Assembly: GCA_016806645.1 (NCBI GenBank)
Contig: JACSYO010000185.1
Location: forward strand, 80,001 to 144,000
Direction: 5' to 3'
Source of the DNA: Ophiodon elongatus
Taxonomy: Eukaryota; Chordata; Actinopteri; Perciformes; Hexagrammidae
DNA length: 64,000 bases
Below, one piece after another: positions 1 to 11,938 of this stretch (position 1 is the first letter of the stretch; every line of letters starts with the position of its first letter). Both the position numbers and the translations under genes were made by a program. The notes beneath the pieces were generated by a model. It worked only from the letters and a program-made list of their open reading frames with translations, had not been told where the DNA came from and ran no database searches.

Positions 1-2100
1 ACCATTAGAACCATTATTACCTACTGCACACCGTGCAGCAGCAGTCTGCAGGTTCTCAAGTTTAACACCTGCAAGGTAACTGGGTCCAACTACCCAGACA
101 TCCATCAGGCTATGCTCTCATTACCAAGTCCAGAAAGCTCTAGGCCATGGTCACAAAAAACAGAACACAAAACATGCAGTTCGCAAGAAACTCATTTCCT
201 CATTAAAGCCAGGAGCAGCAAACACTTCAAGTCTAGGACCAACAGTAGCTGCTCACATTAACGAACAGGAAACAGCCGACTCACCACACTAGTCCATATC
301 TCCCAAACAACCAGATTTAATGCCTCATCACCAAACGAGGTGCACCTGCCTACTAGGCTACTACTGATCTCTGCACATCAAACCAATTACAACCAGCAGA
401 GCCAACTTCACGAGAAATCTAATATCCCAGACAATATCCCAGACGAAACCCCATGTTACAACCCAGCTCAAAGACCGCAACATGAAGGGAACCCAGAAAA
501 GTGTCGACATAATGAATACACATTTATTTAAAGCATACAAACACTAATTCAAAGAAACCAACTAAGCAGCCAGCCTCCATGTTCAGGTGGTGTGCCTTTA
601 TAGCCGGCACTCCCACCAGGCTCAGGTGTGGCTCATCAGTTGATGAGCAGCCGCAAAGACAAAGGGTACATCCCAAGTCTCTAGCCCAATCTCAATGTCC
701 CCCCTAAACCCTCAGACCCTGAACCCTCAGACTTACTGACATTACCTGTAAAGTGGTTGAGTGTGAGAGAATGTGAGGGCTTGAAATGGTGTAAATAGGA
801 ATGGGACAGCACTTTGCTGCAACATACCACGTTAGCATGACAACGTCAAAAAATATATGTGTACAATTGTGGGTATTTATTACATACTTTTTACTCCCTG
901 ATTTGAACGTCTTCAGGCTCTTTTCCTCACGAGATGAGATGTCATTAAAATAATATATTTAATCATTTTTGTCAAAACAGCTTCAATAACAAAACGACAT
1001 GTTTGATGAATAAATCGTTTTAATATATATAACCTCTGCTTGCATTCCTCTGATTTCATGTGTTTTCATGTCCCATCTTTAATCCTTAATGTTGTTGCTT
1101 TTTTTTACGGCTCCATGCTTCCATTGGTAACGACGTGTTTAGCTATGAATTGTGGGTAATTCCCTTGGCCAAAGTCGGCATATCATGCTGACTTGTGGTA
1201 AGGGTTCATAAAGGGCTCTAATGTCTGCCGGAGAGCCTCAAGCACTCAACGATGTGACAATGGGACCTGAACCCACGCGGACTTCGCGGGAGCGCGCCTC
1301 AAAGGCCGTGAGTCCGTAAGGATGCAGATTGAGATTGAGCCGTTTATTTGTCGTTTCCTCGCTCCTCAATTGAACAGGAAGTTGTTCTGCTCCGCCATAT
1401 TGACGGACGACTCAAAGTTCTTATTTCTGCTCTGAAGAGTGAGGATCTCGGAGGGATCTCGGAGGAGCCATGAGCGAGGAAGCACGAGAGCAGGCTTCCA
1501 GGAAGTGTTTTAACGATGGACACAGCCCTTCATTGTTCATCAGTTATCTGACCGGACGCTGCGGCTGATCGGACTGATCACTGGAGTTTCATACCAGAGT
1601 GAAGATGCATCACAGATAAAACTCAATTTGTTTTTTTTTATTCATAAAATATATATTCATGAAATATATGTTTATTGTAGGTCTGAACAACAAAAGGCAC
1701 AGACCACAAACAACTTTCTTCATTTATAAAAAGATTTGTCTTTTCATGATATGTTAATTCCCTCAATAACTTTGATTATGGATACAATTAAAGTCTGAGT
1801 GATTAAAAACTTTTTACATCATTTATTGTCCTTTCCATTCAGTCACGTGGGGCTGATCGTTCCTGAGCGTCATTTCAATTTCACCCGAAACATTGAGCTG
1901 AATAAATTTAGTCCAGTGTTCAAGAGAAACCTAAATCATATTCTGGGTTATTTAACAACGTCACAATCAGAATTGAATTAAGAAATAGGACAAATGCATT
2001 CCGCCGGTAGAAATGATTCCTGCGCCTATACGCAGAACACAGAACACAGAACACAGTATAAATACCAACACTGTATATAAATACACAATGCAGTTTGTTT
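1..2100. other. Gene-free left flank of the tRNA array
   Basis: I see no supportable gene here; ORFs are short and unlike any family I recognise. The stretch is AT-rich with a more GC-rich part near 1,200-1,500. It may contain old non-autonomous transposon sequence, but I found no terminal inverted repeats to prove it. A short near-perfect palindrome (GCTCATCA/TGATGAGC) lies at 631-648. The last 80 bases contain a small tandem run of CAGAACA-type units (about 2,034-2,058) before the 162-bp repeats begin. Confidence 0.5.
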
Positions 2101-2433
2101 AACAGTTGTGTTGTGTTGTGTGGATGATTGAAGTTGTGCCTTTCGAAACAGACACTTTAGGTAACGCCACAGATTTTTGGATATTTGTATTGTCTGATTT
2201 ATCTCCATGTAACATTTGAGTTATATTCCAGCATGGTTTGAGATTGGCATGAGGCTGTGCTTTGGTGGCCAAAAATGTTGTGTGGATGATTAAAGTTGTG
2301 CCTTTGGAAACAAACACTTTAGGTAACGCCACAGATTTTTGGCTACTTGTATTGTCTGATTTATCTCCACGTAACATTTGAGTTATATTCCAGCATAGGA
2401 ATAAATGAAAGGGACATTAATTCTGCAATGCCA

Positions 2434-2505
2434 AGGTTCCAACGAGACTTGAACTCGGATCACTGGATTCAGAGTCCAAAGTGCTGACCATTACACCATG
2501 GAACC
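2434..2505 (-). tRNA. tRNA-Gln(CTG), copy 1, slightly degenerate
   Basis: Read on the minus strand this is a 72-nt cloverleaf without encoded CCA. It has acceptor GGTTCCA, A box TGGTGTAATGG, anticodon loop CTCTGAA (anticodon CTG at 2470-2472), T loop TTCAAGT and discriminator T. It carries GAG/CAG glutamine-type features and reads CAG codons. Compared with the other copies it has two changes: one base in the T stem breaks the 49-65 pair, and C27 has become U27, giving a U-G wobble. It faces the Gly gene at 2623 across about 117 bp. No T4 run follows its 3' end; the first run of five Ts on the minus strand lies about 160 nt downstream inside a 162-bp repeat. Confidence 0.85.
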
Positions 2506-2622
2506 CAAAGATCAGGTCGGCTAGTTATGGATAAAGTTGTGCCTTTGGAAACTCTCGATCACATTTGCTCACTAACGTTTCACTTCACTCGATTTTGTGT
2601 CGTTATGTAAGACCCTAATTGA

Positions 2623-2694
2623 GCGTTGGTGGTATAGTGGCTAGCATAGCTGCCTTCCAAGCAGTTGACCTGGGTTCGATTCCCAGCCAATGCA
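2623..2694 (+). tRNA. tRNA-Gly(TCC), type A, copy 1
   Basis: A 72-nt cloverleaf. It has acceptor GCGTTGG paired with CCAATGC, discriminator A73, anticodon loop CTTCCAA with anticodon TCC at 2656-2658, and T arm CTGGG-TTCGATT-CCCAG with a perfect B box. It is followed at once by a TTTTT Pol III terminator, so it looks transcribable. It reads GGA codons. Acceptor pair 3-70 is G-U. From memory, vertebrate Gly(TCC) has C70 here; G3-U70 with A73 is the main identity signal for alanyl-tRNA synthetase. The T-stem pair 50-64 is U-A where I remember C-G, a compensated change. Confidence 0.93.
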
Positions 2695-2975
2695 TTTTTA
2701 CTTGCTGGTTGTCTATTGATGGCATTGATTTTGTGGATGACCTTTTTGAATATTTTTGAGTTAATGTAAACAAAGCGGTTTGAGATTGGTATATGGCTGT
2801 GCTTTGGCGGCCAAAAATGTTGTGTGGATGATTAAAGTTGTGCCTTTGGAAACAGACACTTTAGGTAACACCACAGATTTTTGGCTACTTGTATTGTCTG
2901 ATTTATCTCCACGTAACATTTGAGTTATATTCCAGCATAGGAATAAATGAAAGGGACATTAATTCTGCAATGCCA

Positions 2976-3047
2976 AGGTTCCACCGAGACTTGAACTCGG
3001 ATCGCTGGATTCAGAGCCCAGAGTGCTGACCATTACACCATGGAACC
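2976..3047 (-). tRNA. tRNA-Gln(CTG), copy 2
   Basis: Same cloverleaf as the other Gln copies with an intact T stem. It has the CG form (gatcgctgg) typical of cassettes paired with type B Gly. Base 31 is G, pairing with U39 as a wobble at the foot of the anticodon stem. Its partner is the degenerate Gly at 3163. Confidence 0.88.
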
Positions 3048-3162
3048 CAGAGATCAGGCATTTTAGTTATTGTTGAAGGTACATGTGTCAACTCTCAATC
3101 ATATTTGGTAACTCACGTTTCACTTCACTCGATTTTGTGTCGTTATGTAAGACCCAAATTGA

Positions 3163-3234
3163 GTGTTGGTGTTATAGTGGCGAGCATAGCTGCCTTCCAA
3201 ACAGTTGGCTTGGGTTTGATTCCCAGCCAATGCA
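3163..3234 (+). pseudogene. Degenerate tRNA-Gly(TCC), type B, copy 1
   Basis: Length, anticodon loop (CTTCCAA) and A73 are retained. The differences from type A are U2-G71 in place of C2-G71, A39 opposite C31 (anticodon-stem mismatch), U49-G65, and T56 in place of the invariant C56 of the B box (ggtttgattcc). No T4 run follows directly; the first TTTT is about 40 nt downstream. The loss of the B-box C and of the terminator argues for a transcriptionally weak or dead copy. G3-U70 is kept. Confidence 0.8.
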
Positions 3235-3999
3235 TCTGTACTAGCTGGTTGTCTAATGATAGCATTGATTTTGTGGTTGAACATTTTCGGGTTAATGTCT
3301 GAAATAAACGAAATGGTTTGAGATTGGCATGAGGCTGTGCTTTGGTGGCCAAAAATGTTGTGTGGATGATTAAAGTTGTGCCTTTGGAAACAGACACTTT
3401 AGGTAACGCCACAGATTTTTGGCTACTTGTATTGTCTGATTTATCTCCACGTAACATTTGAATTCTATTCCAGCATGGTTTGAGATTGGCATATGGCTGT
3501 GCTTTGGCGGCCAAAAATGTTGTGTGGATGATTAAAGTTGTGCCTTTGGAAACAGACACTTTAGGTAACGCCACAGATTTTTGGCTACTTGTATTGTCTG
3601 ATTTATCTCCATGTAACATTTGAGTTCTATTCCAGCATGGTTTGAGATTGGCATGAGGCTGTGCTTTGGCGGCCAAAAATGTTGTGTGGATGATTAAAGT
3701 TGTGCCTTTGGAAACAGACACTTTAGGTAACGCCACAGATTTTTGGCTACTTGTATTGTCTGATTTATCTCCACGTAACATTTGAGTTCTATTCCAGCAT
3801 GGTTTGAGATTGGCATGAGGCTGTGCTTTGGCGGCCAAAAATGTTGTGTGGATGATTAAAGTTGTGCCTTTGGAAACAGACACTTTAGGTAACGCCACAG
3901 ATTTTTGGTTACTTGTATTGTCTGATTTATCTCCATGTAACATTTGAGTTCTATTCCAGCATAGGAATAAATGAAAGTGACATTAATTCTGCAATTCCA

Positions 4000-4071
4000 A
4001 GGTTCCACCGAGACTTGAACTCGGATCACTGGATTCAGAGTCCAGAGTGCTGACCATTACACCATGGAACC
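4000..4071 (-). tRNA. tRNA-Gln(CTG), copy 3
   Basis: Well-formed copy: all stems paired, anticodon CTG, T loop TTCAAGT. It carries the CA form (gatcactgg) that marks cassettes with type A Gly, and it faces the Gly gene at 4189. No proximal T-run terminator. Confidence 0.92.
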
Positions 4072-4188
4072 CAAAGATCAGGTTGGCTAGTTATGGTTAA
4101 AGTTGTGCCTTTGGAAACTCTCGATCACATTTGCTCACTCACGTTTCACTTCACTCGATTTTGTGTCGTTATGTAAGACCCTAATTGA

Positions 4189-4260
4189 GCGTTGGTGGTA
4201 TAGTGGCTAGCATAGCTGCCTTCCAAGCAGTTGACCTGGGTTCGATTCCCAGCCAATGCA
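4189..4260 (+). tRNA. tRNA-Gly(TCC), type A, copy 2
   Basis: Identical to the copy at 2623, including the G3-U70 pair, intact B box and TTTTT terminator at its 3' end. It lies exactly 1,566 bp from copy 1, part of a duplicated block. Confidence 0.93.
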
Positions 4261-4541
4261 TTTTTACTTGCTGGTTGTCTATTGATGGCATTGATTTTGT
4301 GGATGACCTTTTTGAATATTTTTGAGTTAATGTAAACAAAGCGGTTTGAGATTGGTATATGGCTGTGCTTTGGCGGCCAAAAATGTTGTGTGGATGATTA
4401 AAGTTGTGCCTTTGGAAACAGACACTTTAGGTAACACCACAGATTTTTGGCTACTTGTATTGTCTGATTTATCTCCACGTAACATTTGAGTTATATTCCA
4501 GCATAGGAATAAATGAAAGGGACATTAATTCTGCAATGCCA

Positions 4542-4613
4542 AGGTTCCACCGAGACTTGAACTCGGATCGCTGGATTCAGAGCCCAGAGTGCTGACCATT
4601 ACACCATGGAACC
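4542..4613 (-). tRNA. tRNA-Gln(CTG), copy 4
   Basis: Same sequence as the copy at 2976 (CG form, G31-U39 wobble), 1,566 bp away, and paired with the type B Gly at 4729. Confidence 0.88.
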
Positions 4614-4728
4614 CAGAGATCAGGCATTTTAGTTATTGTTGAAGGTACATGTGTCAACTCTCAATCATATTTGGTAACTCACGTTTCACTTCACTCGATT
4701 TTGTGTCGTTATGTAAGACCCAAATTGA

Positions 4729-4800
4729 GTGTTGGTGTTATAGTGGCGAGCATAGCTGCCTTCCAAACAGTTGGCTTGGGTTTGATTCCCAGCCAATGCA
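4729..4800 (+). pseudogene. Degenerate tRNA-Gly(TCC), type B, copy 2
   Basis: Same type B lesions as the copy at 3163: U2-G71, C31/A39 mismatch, T56 in the B box, no adjacent T-run. Anticodon TCC and G3-U70 are retained. Confidence 0.8.
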
Positions 4801-5241
4801 TCTGTACTAGCTGGTTGTCTAATGATAGCATTGATTTTGTGGTTGAACATTTTCGGGTTAATGTCTGAAATAAACGAAATGGTTTGAGATTGGCATGAGG
4901 CTGTGCTTTGGTGGCCAAAAATGTTGTGTGGATGATTAAAGTTGTGCCTTTGGAAACAGACACTTTAGGTAACGCCACAGATTTTTGGCTACTTGTATTG
5001 TCTGATTTATCTCCACGTAACATTTGAATTCTATTCCAGCATGGTTTGAGATTGGCATATGGCTGTGCTTTGGCGGCCAAAAATGTTGTGTGGATGATTA
5101 AAGTTGTGCCTTTGGAAACAGACACTTTAGGTAACGCCACAGATTTTTGGCTACTTGTATTGTCTGATTTATCTCCACGTAACATTTGAGTTATATTCCA
5201 GCATAGGAATAAATGAAAGGGACATTAATTCTGCAATGCCA

Positions 5242-5313
5242 AGGTTCCACCGAGACTTGAACTCGGATCGCTGGATTCAGAGTCCAGAGTGCTGACCATT
5301 ACACCATGGAACC
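5242..5313 (-). tRNA. tRNA-Gln(CTG), copy 5
   Basis: Well-formed CG-form copy with a fully paired anticodon stem; faces type B Gly at 5428. Confidence 0.92.
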
Positions 5314-5427
5314 CAAAGATCAGTGGGCTAGTTATGGTTAAAGGTACATGTGTCAACTCTCAATCACATTTGCTCACTCACGTTTCACTTCACTCGATTT
5401 TGTGTCGTTATGTAAGACCCAAATTGA

Positions 5428-5499
5428 GTGTTGGTGTTATAGTGGCGAGCATAGCTGCCTTCCAAACAGTTGGCTTGGGTTTGATTCCCAGCCAATGCA
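5428..5499 (+). pseudogene. Degenerate tRNA-Gly(TCC), type B, copy 3
   Basis: Type B sequence with the same four lesions as the copy at 3163. The spacer to the Gln gene has the gttaaaggtacatgtg form instead of the gttgtgcctttgg form. Confidence 0.8.
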
Positions 5500-6426
5500 T
5501 CTGTACTAGCTGGTTGTCTAATGATAGCATTGATTTTGTGGTTGAACATTTTCGGGTTAATGTCTGAAATATACGAAATGGTTTGAGATTGGCATGAGGC
5601 TGTGCTTTGGCGGCCAAAAATGTTGTGTGGATGATTGAAGTTGTGCCTTTGGAAACAGACACTTAAGGTAATGCCACAGATTTTTGGCTACTTGTATTGT
5701 CTGATTTATCTCCACGTAACATTTGAGTTCTATTCCAGCATGGTTTGAGATTGGCATGAGGCTGTGCTTTGGCGGCCAAAAATGTTGTGTGGATGATTAA
5801 AGTTGTGCCTTTGGAAACAGACACTTTAGGTAACGCCACAGATTTTTGGCTACTTGTATTGTCTGATTTATCTCCACGTAACATTTGAATTCTATTCCAG
5901 CATGGTTTGAGATATGCATTAGGCTGTGCTTTGGCGGCCAAAAATGTTGTGTGGATGATTAAAGTTGTGCCTTTGGAAACAGACACTTTAGGTAACGCCA
6001 CAGATTTTTGGCTACTTGTATTGTCTGATTTATCTCCACGTAACATTTGAGTTCTATTCCAGCATGGTTTGAGATTGGCATGAGGCTGTGCTTTGGTGGC
6101 CAAAAATGTTGTGTGGATGATTAAAGTTGTGCCTTTGGAAACAGACACTTTAGGTAACGCCACAGATTTTTGGCTACTTGTATTGTCTGATTTATCTCCA
6201 CGTAACATTTGAATTCTATTCCAGCATGGTTTGAGATATGCATTAGGCTGTGCTTTGGCGGCCAAAAATGTTGTGTGGATGATTAAAGTTGTGCCTTTGG
6301 AAACAGACACTTTAGGTAACGCCACAGATTTTTGGCTACTTGTATTGTCTGATTTATCTCCACGTAACATTTGAGTTATATTCCAGCATAGGAATAAATG
6401 AAAGGGACATTAATTCTGCAATGCCA

Positions 6427-6497
6427 AGGTTCCACCGAGACTTGAACTCGGATCGCTGGATTCAGAGTCCAGAGTGCTGACCATTACACCATGGAAC
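6427..6497 (-). pseudogene. tRNA-Gln(CTG), copy 6, lacking G1
   Basis: The body is identical to the other CG-form copies. The 5' base of the mature tRNA is lost: the plus strand reads atggaac followed by aaagcagg instead of atggaacc. G1 is replaced by T, and about 15 bp of spacer next to it are also missing. The defect would unpair 1-72, so the copy is probably non-functional. It marks a deletion junction. Confidence 0.8.
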
Positions 6498-6605
6498 AAA
6501 GCAGGTTAGTTATGGTTAAAGGTACATGTGTCAACTCTCAATCACATTTGCTCACTCACGTTTCACTTCACTCGATTTTGTGTCGTTATGTAAGACCCAA
6601 ATTGA

Positions 6606-6661
6606 GTGTTGGTGTTATAGTGGCGAGCATAGCTGCCTTCCAAACAGTTGGCTTGGGTTCG
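6606..6661 (+). pseudogene. Truncated type B tRNA-Gly fused to a 162-bp repeat
   Basis: Type B Gly sequence runs normally through the anticodon loop to the 5' half of the T arm (gcttgggttc). It then continues directly into ggccaaaaatg of a 162-bp repeat. The 3' half of the T arm and the acceptor strand are gone. The local start of this repeat is also missing, so this is a deletion that joined tRNA and repeat. Confidence 0.85.
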
Positions 6662-7151
6662 GCCAAAAATGTTGTGTGGATGATTGAAGTTGTGCCTTTG
6701 GAAACAGACACTTTAGGTAATGCCACAGATTTTTGGCTACTTGTATTGTCTGATTTATCTCCACGTAACATTTGAGTTCTATTCCAGCATGGTTTGAGAT
6801 TGGCATGAGGCTGTGCTTTGGTGGCCAAAAATGTTGTGTGGATGATTAAAGTTGTGCCTTTGGAAACAGACACTTTAGGTAACGCCACAGATTTTTGGCT
6901 ACTTGTATTGTCTGATTTATCTCCACGTAACATTTGAGTTCTATTCCAGCATGGTTTGAGATTGGCATGAGGCTGTGCTTTGGTGGCCAAAAATGTTGTG
7001 TGGATGATTAAAGTTGTGCCTTTGGAAACAGACACTTTAGGTAACGCCACAGATTTTTGGTTACTTGTATTGTCTGATTTATCTCCATGTAACATTTGAG
7101 TTCTATTCCAGCATAGGAATAAATGAAAGTGACATTAATTCTGCAATTCCA

Positions 7152-7223
7152 AGGTTCCACCGAGACTTGAACTCGGATCACTGGATTCAGAGTCCAGAGT
7201 GCTGACCATTACACCATGGAACC
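7152..7223 (-). tRNA. tRNA-Gln(CTG), copy 7
   Basis: Well-formed CA-form copy, all stems paired, facing type A Gly at 7341. Confidence 0.92.
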
Positions 7224-7340
7224 CAAAGATCAGGTGGGCTAGTTATGGTTAAAGTTGTGCCTTTGGAAACTCTCAATCACATTTGCTCACTAACGTTTCA
7301 CTTCACTCGATTTTGTGTCGTTATGTAAGGCCCTAATTGA

Positions 7341-7412
7341 GCGTTGGTGGTATAGTGGCTAGCATAGCTGCCTTCCAAGCAGTTGACCTGGGTTCGATTC
7401 CCAGCCAATGCA
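7341..7412 (+). tRNA. tRNA-Gly(TCC), type A, copy 3
   Basis: Identical to the copy at 2623 with G3-U70, intact B box and TTTTT terminator. The 5' flank reads taaggccctaattga rather than taagaccctaattga. Confidence 0.93.
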
Positions 7413-8341
7413 TTTTTACTTGCTGGTTGTCTATTGATGGCATTGATTTTGTGGATGACCTTTTTGAATATTTTTGAGTTAATGTAAACAAAGCGGTTTG
7501 AGATTGGTATATGGCTGTGCTTTGGCGGCCAAAAATGTTGTGTGGATGATTAAAGTTGTGCCTTTGGAAACAGACACTTTAGGTAACGCCACAGATTTTT
7601 GGCTACTTGTATTGTCTGATTTATCTCCACGTAACATTTGAGTTCTATTCCAGCATGGTTTGAGATTGGCATGAGGCTGTGCTTTGGTGGCCAAAAATGT
7701 TGTGTGGATGATTAAAGTTGTGCCTTTGGAAACAGACACTTTAGGTAACGCCACAGATTTTTGGCTACTTGTATTGTCTGATTTATCTCCACGTAACATT
7801 TGAGTTCTATTCCAGCATGGTTTGAGATTGGCATGAGGCTGTGCTTTGGCGGCCAAAAATGTTGTGTGGATGATTAAAGTTGTGCCTTTGGAAACAGACA
7901 CTTTAGGTAACGCCACAGATTTTTGGCTACTTGTATTGTCTGATTTATCTCCACGTAACATTTGAGTTCTATTCCAGCATGGTTTGAGATTGGCATGAGG
8001 CTGTGCTTTGGCGGCCAAAAATGTTGTGTGGATGATTAAAGTTGTGCCTTTGGAAACAGACACTTTAGGTAACGCCACAGATTTTTGGCTACTTGTATTG
8101 TCTGATTTATCTCCATGTAACATTTGAATTCTATTCCAGCATGGTTTGAGATATGCATTAGGCTGTGCTTTGGCGGCCAAAAATGTTGTGTGGATGATTA
8201 AAGTTGTGCCTTTGGAAACAGACACTTTAGGTAACGCCACAGATTTTTGGTTACTTGTATTGTCTGATTTATCTCCATGTAACATTTGAGTTCTATTCCA
8301 GCATAGGAATAAATGAAAGTGACATTAATTCTGCAATTCCA

Positions 8342-8413
8342 AGGTTCCACCGAGACTTGAACTCGGATCACTGGATTCAGAGTCCAGAGTGCTGACCATT
8401 ACACCATGGAACC
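8342..8413 (-). tRNA. tRNA-Gln(CTG), copy 8
   Basis: Well-formed CA-form copy, facing type A Gly at 8531. Cassette and flanks match those at 7152-7412 with an offset of 1,190 bp. Confidence 0.92.
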
Positions 8414-8530
8414 CAAAGATCAGGTGGGCTAGTTATGGTTAAAGTTGTGCCTTTGGAAACTCTCAATCACATTTGCTCACTAACGTTTCACTTCACTCGA
8501 TTTTGTGTCGTTATGTAAGGCCCTAATTGA

Positions 8531-8602
8531 GCGTTGGTGGTATAGTGGCTAGCATAGCTGCCTTCCAAGCAGTTGACCTGGGTTCGATTCCCAGCCAATG
8601 CA
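8531..8602 (+). tRNA. tRNA-Gly(TCC), type A, copy 4
   Basis: Identical to the copy at 2623; TTTTT terminator present; G3-U70 present. Confidence 0.93.
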
Positions 8603-9360
8603 TTTTTACTTGCTGGTTGTCTATTGATGGCATTGATTTTGTGGATGACCTTTTTGAATATTTTTGAGTTAATGTAAACAAAGCGGTTTGAGATTGGTAT
8701 ATGGCTGTGCTTTGGCGGCCAAAAATGTTGTGTGGATGATTAAAGTTGTGCCTTTGGAAACAGACACTTTAGGTAACGCCACAGATTTTTGGCTACTTGT
8801 ATTGTCTGATTTATCTCCACGTAACATTTGAGTTCTATTCCAGCATGGTTTGAGATTGGCATGAGGCTGTGCTTTGGTGGCCAAAAATGTTGTGTGGATG
8901 ATTAAAGTTGTGCCTTTGGAAACAGACACTTTAGGTAACGCCACAGATTTTTGGCTACTTGTATTGTCTGATTTATCTCCACGTAACATTTGAATTCTAT
9001 TCCAGCATGGTTTGAGATTGGCATATGGCTGTGCTTTGGTGGCCAAAAATGTTGTGTGGATGATTAAAGTTGTGCCTTTGGAAACAGACACTTTAGGTAA
9101 CGCCACAGATTTTTGGCTACTTGTATTGTCTGATTTATCTCCATGTAACATTTGAGTTCTATTCCAGCATGGTTTGAGATTGGCATATGGCTGTGCTTTG
9201 GCGGCCAAAAATGTTGTGTGGATGATTAAAGTTGTGCCTTTGGAAACAGACACTTTAGGTAACGCCACAGATTTTTGGCTACTTGTATTGTCTGATTTAT
9301 CTCCATGTAACATTTGAGTTCTATTCCAGCATGGTTTGAGATTGGCATGAGGCTGTGCTT

Positions 9361-9440
9361 TGGTGGCTGTTGTGGGCAAAAATGTTGTGTGGATGTTTTG
9401 TTTTGTTTTTGTGGTTTGGGTTGGTTTGCAAAAATGTTGT
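9361..9440. repeat. Disrupted 162-bp unit with a local T/G-rich insertion
   Basis: Within the repeat run the unit is interrupted by ggctgttgtgggc and a gttttgttttgtttttgtggtttggg stretch placed between two partial copies of caaaaatgttgtgtggatg. It looks like slippage or a small insertion, and it is the only such irregularity in the array. Confidence 0.8.
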
Positions 9441-10887
9441 GTGGATGATTAAAGTTGTGCCTTTGGAACAGACACTTTAGGTAACGCCACAGATTTTTGG
9501 CTACTTGTATTGTCTGATTTATCTCCATGTAACATTTGAGTTCTATTCCAGCATGGTTTGAGATTGGCATATGGCTGTGCTTTGGCGGCCAAAAATGTTG
9601 TGTGGATGATTAAAGTTGTGCCTTTGGAAACAGACACTTTAGGTAACGCCACAGATTTTTGGCTACTTGTATTGTCTGATTTATCTCCATGTAACATTTG
9701 AGTTCTATTCCAGCATGGTTTGAGATTGGCATATGGCTGTGCTTTGGCGGCCAAAAATGTTGTGTGGATGATTAAAGTTGTGCCTTTGGAAACAGACACT
9801 TTAGGTAACGCCACAGATTTTTGGCTACTTGTATTGTCTGATTTATCTCCACGTAACATTTGAGTTCTATTCCAGCATGGTTTGAGATTGGCATATGGCT
9901 GTGCTTTGGTGGCCAAAAATGTTGTGTGGATGATTAAAGTTGTGCCTTTGGAAACAGACACTTTAGGTAACGCCACAGATTTTTGGCTACTTGTATTGTC
10001 TGATTTATCTCCACGTAACATTTGAGTTCTATTCCAGCATGGTTTGAGATTGGCATATGGCTGTGCTTTGGCGGCCAAAAATGTTGTGTGGATGATTAAA
10101 GTTGTGCCTTTGGAAACAGACACTTTAGGTAACGCCACAGATTTTTGGCTACTTGTATTGTCTGATTTATCTCCACGTAACATTTGAGTTCTATTCCAGC
10201 ATGGTTTGAGATTGGCATGAGGCTGTGCTTTGGTGGCCAAAAATGTTGTGTGGATGATTAAAGTTGTGCCTTTGGAAACAGACACTTTAGGTAACGCCAC
10301 AGATTTTTGGCTACTTGTATTGTCTGATTTATCTCCACGTAACATTTGAATTCTATTCCAGCATGGTTTGAGATATGCATTAGGCTGTGCTTTGGCGGCC
10401 AAAAATGTTGTGTGGATGATTAAAGTTGTGCCTTTGGAAACAGACACTTTAGGTAACGCCACAGATTTTTGGCTACTTGTATTGTCTGATTTATCTCCAC
10501 GTAACATTTGAGTTCTATTCCAGCATGGTTTGAGATTGGCATGAGGCTGTGCTTTGGTGGCCAAAAATGTTGTGTGGATGATTAAAGTTGTGCCTTTGGA
10601 AACAGACACTTTAGGTAACGCCACAGATTTTTGGCTACTTGTATTGTCTGATTTATCTCCACGTAACATTTGAATTCTATTCCAGCATGGTTTGAGATAT
10701 GCATTAGGCTGTGCTTTGGCGGCCAAAAATGTTGTGTGGATGATTAAAGTTGTGCCTTTGGAAACAGACACTTTAGGTAACGCCACAGATTTTTGGCTAC
10801 TTGTATTGTCTGATTTATCTCCACGTAACATTTGAGTTATATTCCAGCATAGGAATAAATGAAAGGGACATTAATTCTGCAATGCCA

Positions 10888-10959
10888 AGGTTCCACCGAG
10901 ACTTGAACTCGGATCGCTGGATTCAGAGTCCAGAGTGCTGACCATTACACCATGGAACC
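10888..10959 (-). tRNA. tRNA-Gln(CTG), copy 9
   Basis: Well-formed CG-form copy, facing type B Gly at 11075. Confidence 0.92.
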
Positions 10960-11074
10960 CAAAGATCAGGTGGGCTAGTTATGGTTAAAGGTACATGTGT
11001 CAACTCTCAATCACATTTGCTCACTCACGTTTCACTTCACTCGATTTTGTGTCGTTATGTAAGACCCAAATTGA

Positions 11075-11146
11075 GTGTTGGTGTTATAGTGGCGAGCATA
11101 GCTGCCTTCCAAACAGTTGGCTTGGGTTTGATTCCCAGCCAATGCA
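11075..11146 (+). pseudogene. Degenerate tRNA-Gly(TCC), type B, copy 5
   Basis: Same type B lesions as at 3163 (U2-G71, C31/A39, T56, no adjacent terminator). Lies in a block repeated at 16,312 with an offset of 5,237 bp. Confidence 0.8.
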
Positions 11147-11749
11147 TCTGTACTAGCTGGTTGTCTAATGATAGCATTGATTTTGTGGTTGAACATTTTC
11201 GGGTTAATGTCTGAAATATACGAAATGGTTTGAGATTGGCATGAGGCTGTGCTTTGGCGGCCAAAAATGTTGTGTGGATGATTGAAGTTGTGCCTTTGGA
11301 AACAGACACTTAAGGTAATGCCACAGATTTTTGGCTACTTGTATTGTCTGATTTATCTCCACGTAACATTTGAGTTCTATTCCAGCATGGTTTGAGATTG
11401 GCATGAGGCTGTGCTTTGGCGGCCAAAAATGTTGTGTGGATGATTAAAGTTGTGCCTTTGGAAACAGACACTTTAGGTAACGCCACAGATTTTTGGCTAC
11501 TTGTATTGTCTGATTTATCTCCACGTAACATTTGAGTTCTATTCCAGCATGGTTTGAGATTGGCATGAGGCTGTGCTTTGGTGGCCAAAAATGTTGTGTG
11601 GATGATTAAAGTTGTGCCTTTGGAAACAGACACTTTAGGTAACGCCACAGATTTTTGGTTACTTATATTGTCTGATTTATCTCCATGTAACATTTGAGTT
11701 CTATTCCAGCATAGGAATAAATGAAAGTGACATTAATTCTGCAATTCCA

Positions 11750-11821
11750 AGGTTCCACCGAGACTTGAACTCGGATCACTGGATTCAGAGTCCAGAGTGC
11801 TGACCATTACACCATGGAACC
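11750..11821 (-). tRNA. tRNA-Gln(CTG), copy 10
   Basis: Well-formed CA-form copy facing type A Gly at 11939. The next 162-bp unit carries a rare acttatattg variant shared only with the copy near 16,898. Confidence 0.92.
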
Positions 11822-11938
11822 CAAAGATCAGGTGGGCTAGTTATGGTTAAAGTTGTGCCTTTGGAAACTCTCAATCACATTTGCTCACTAACGTTTCACT
11901 TCACTCGATTTTGTGTCGTTATGTAAGGCCCTAATTGA

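Noticed and set aside
2821..2900. C/D-box snoRNA within the 162-bp unit (ggatgatt ... ctga)
   Set aside because: The C-box candidate matches only 5 of 7 consensus bases, there is no terminal stem, and no second box pair was found.
5289..5567. Plus-strand ORFs around type B tRNA-Gly (HVSLHSILCRYVRPK...)
   Set aside because: They simply translate the spacer and the tRNA pseudogene and recur with each cassette.
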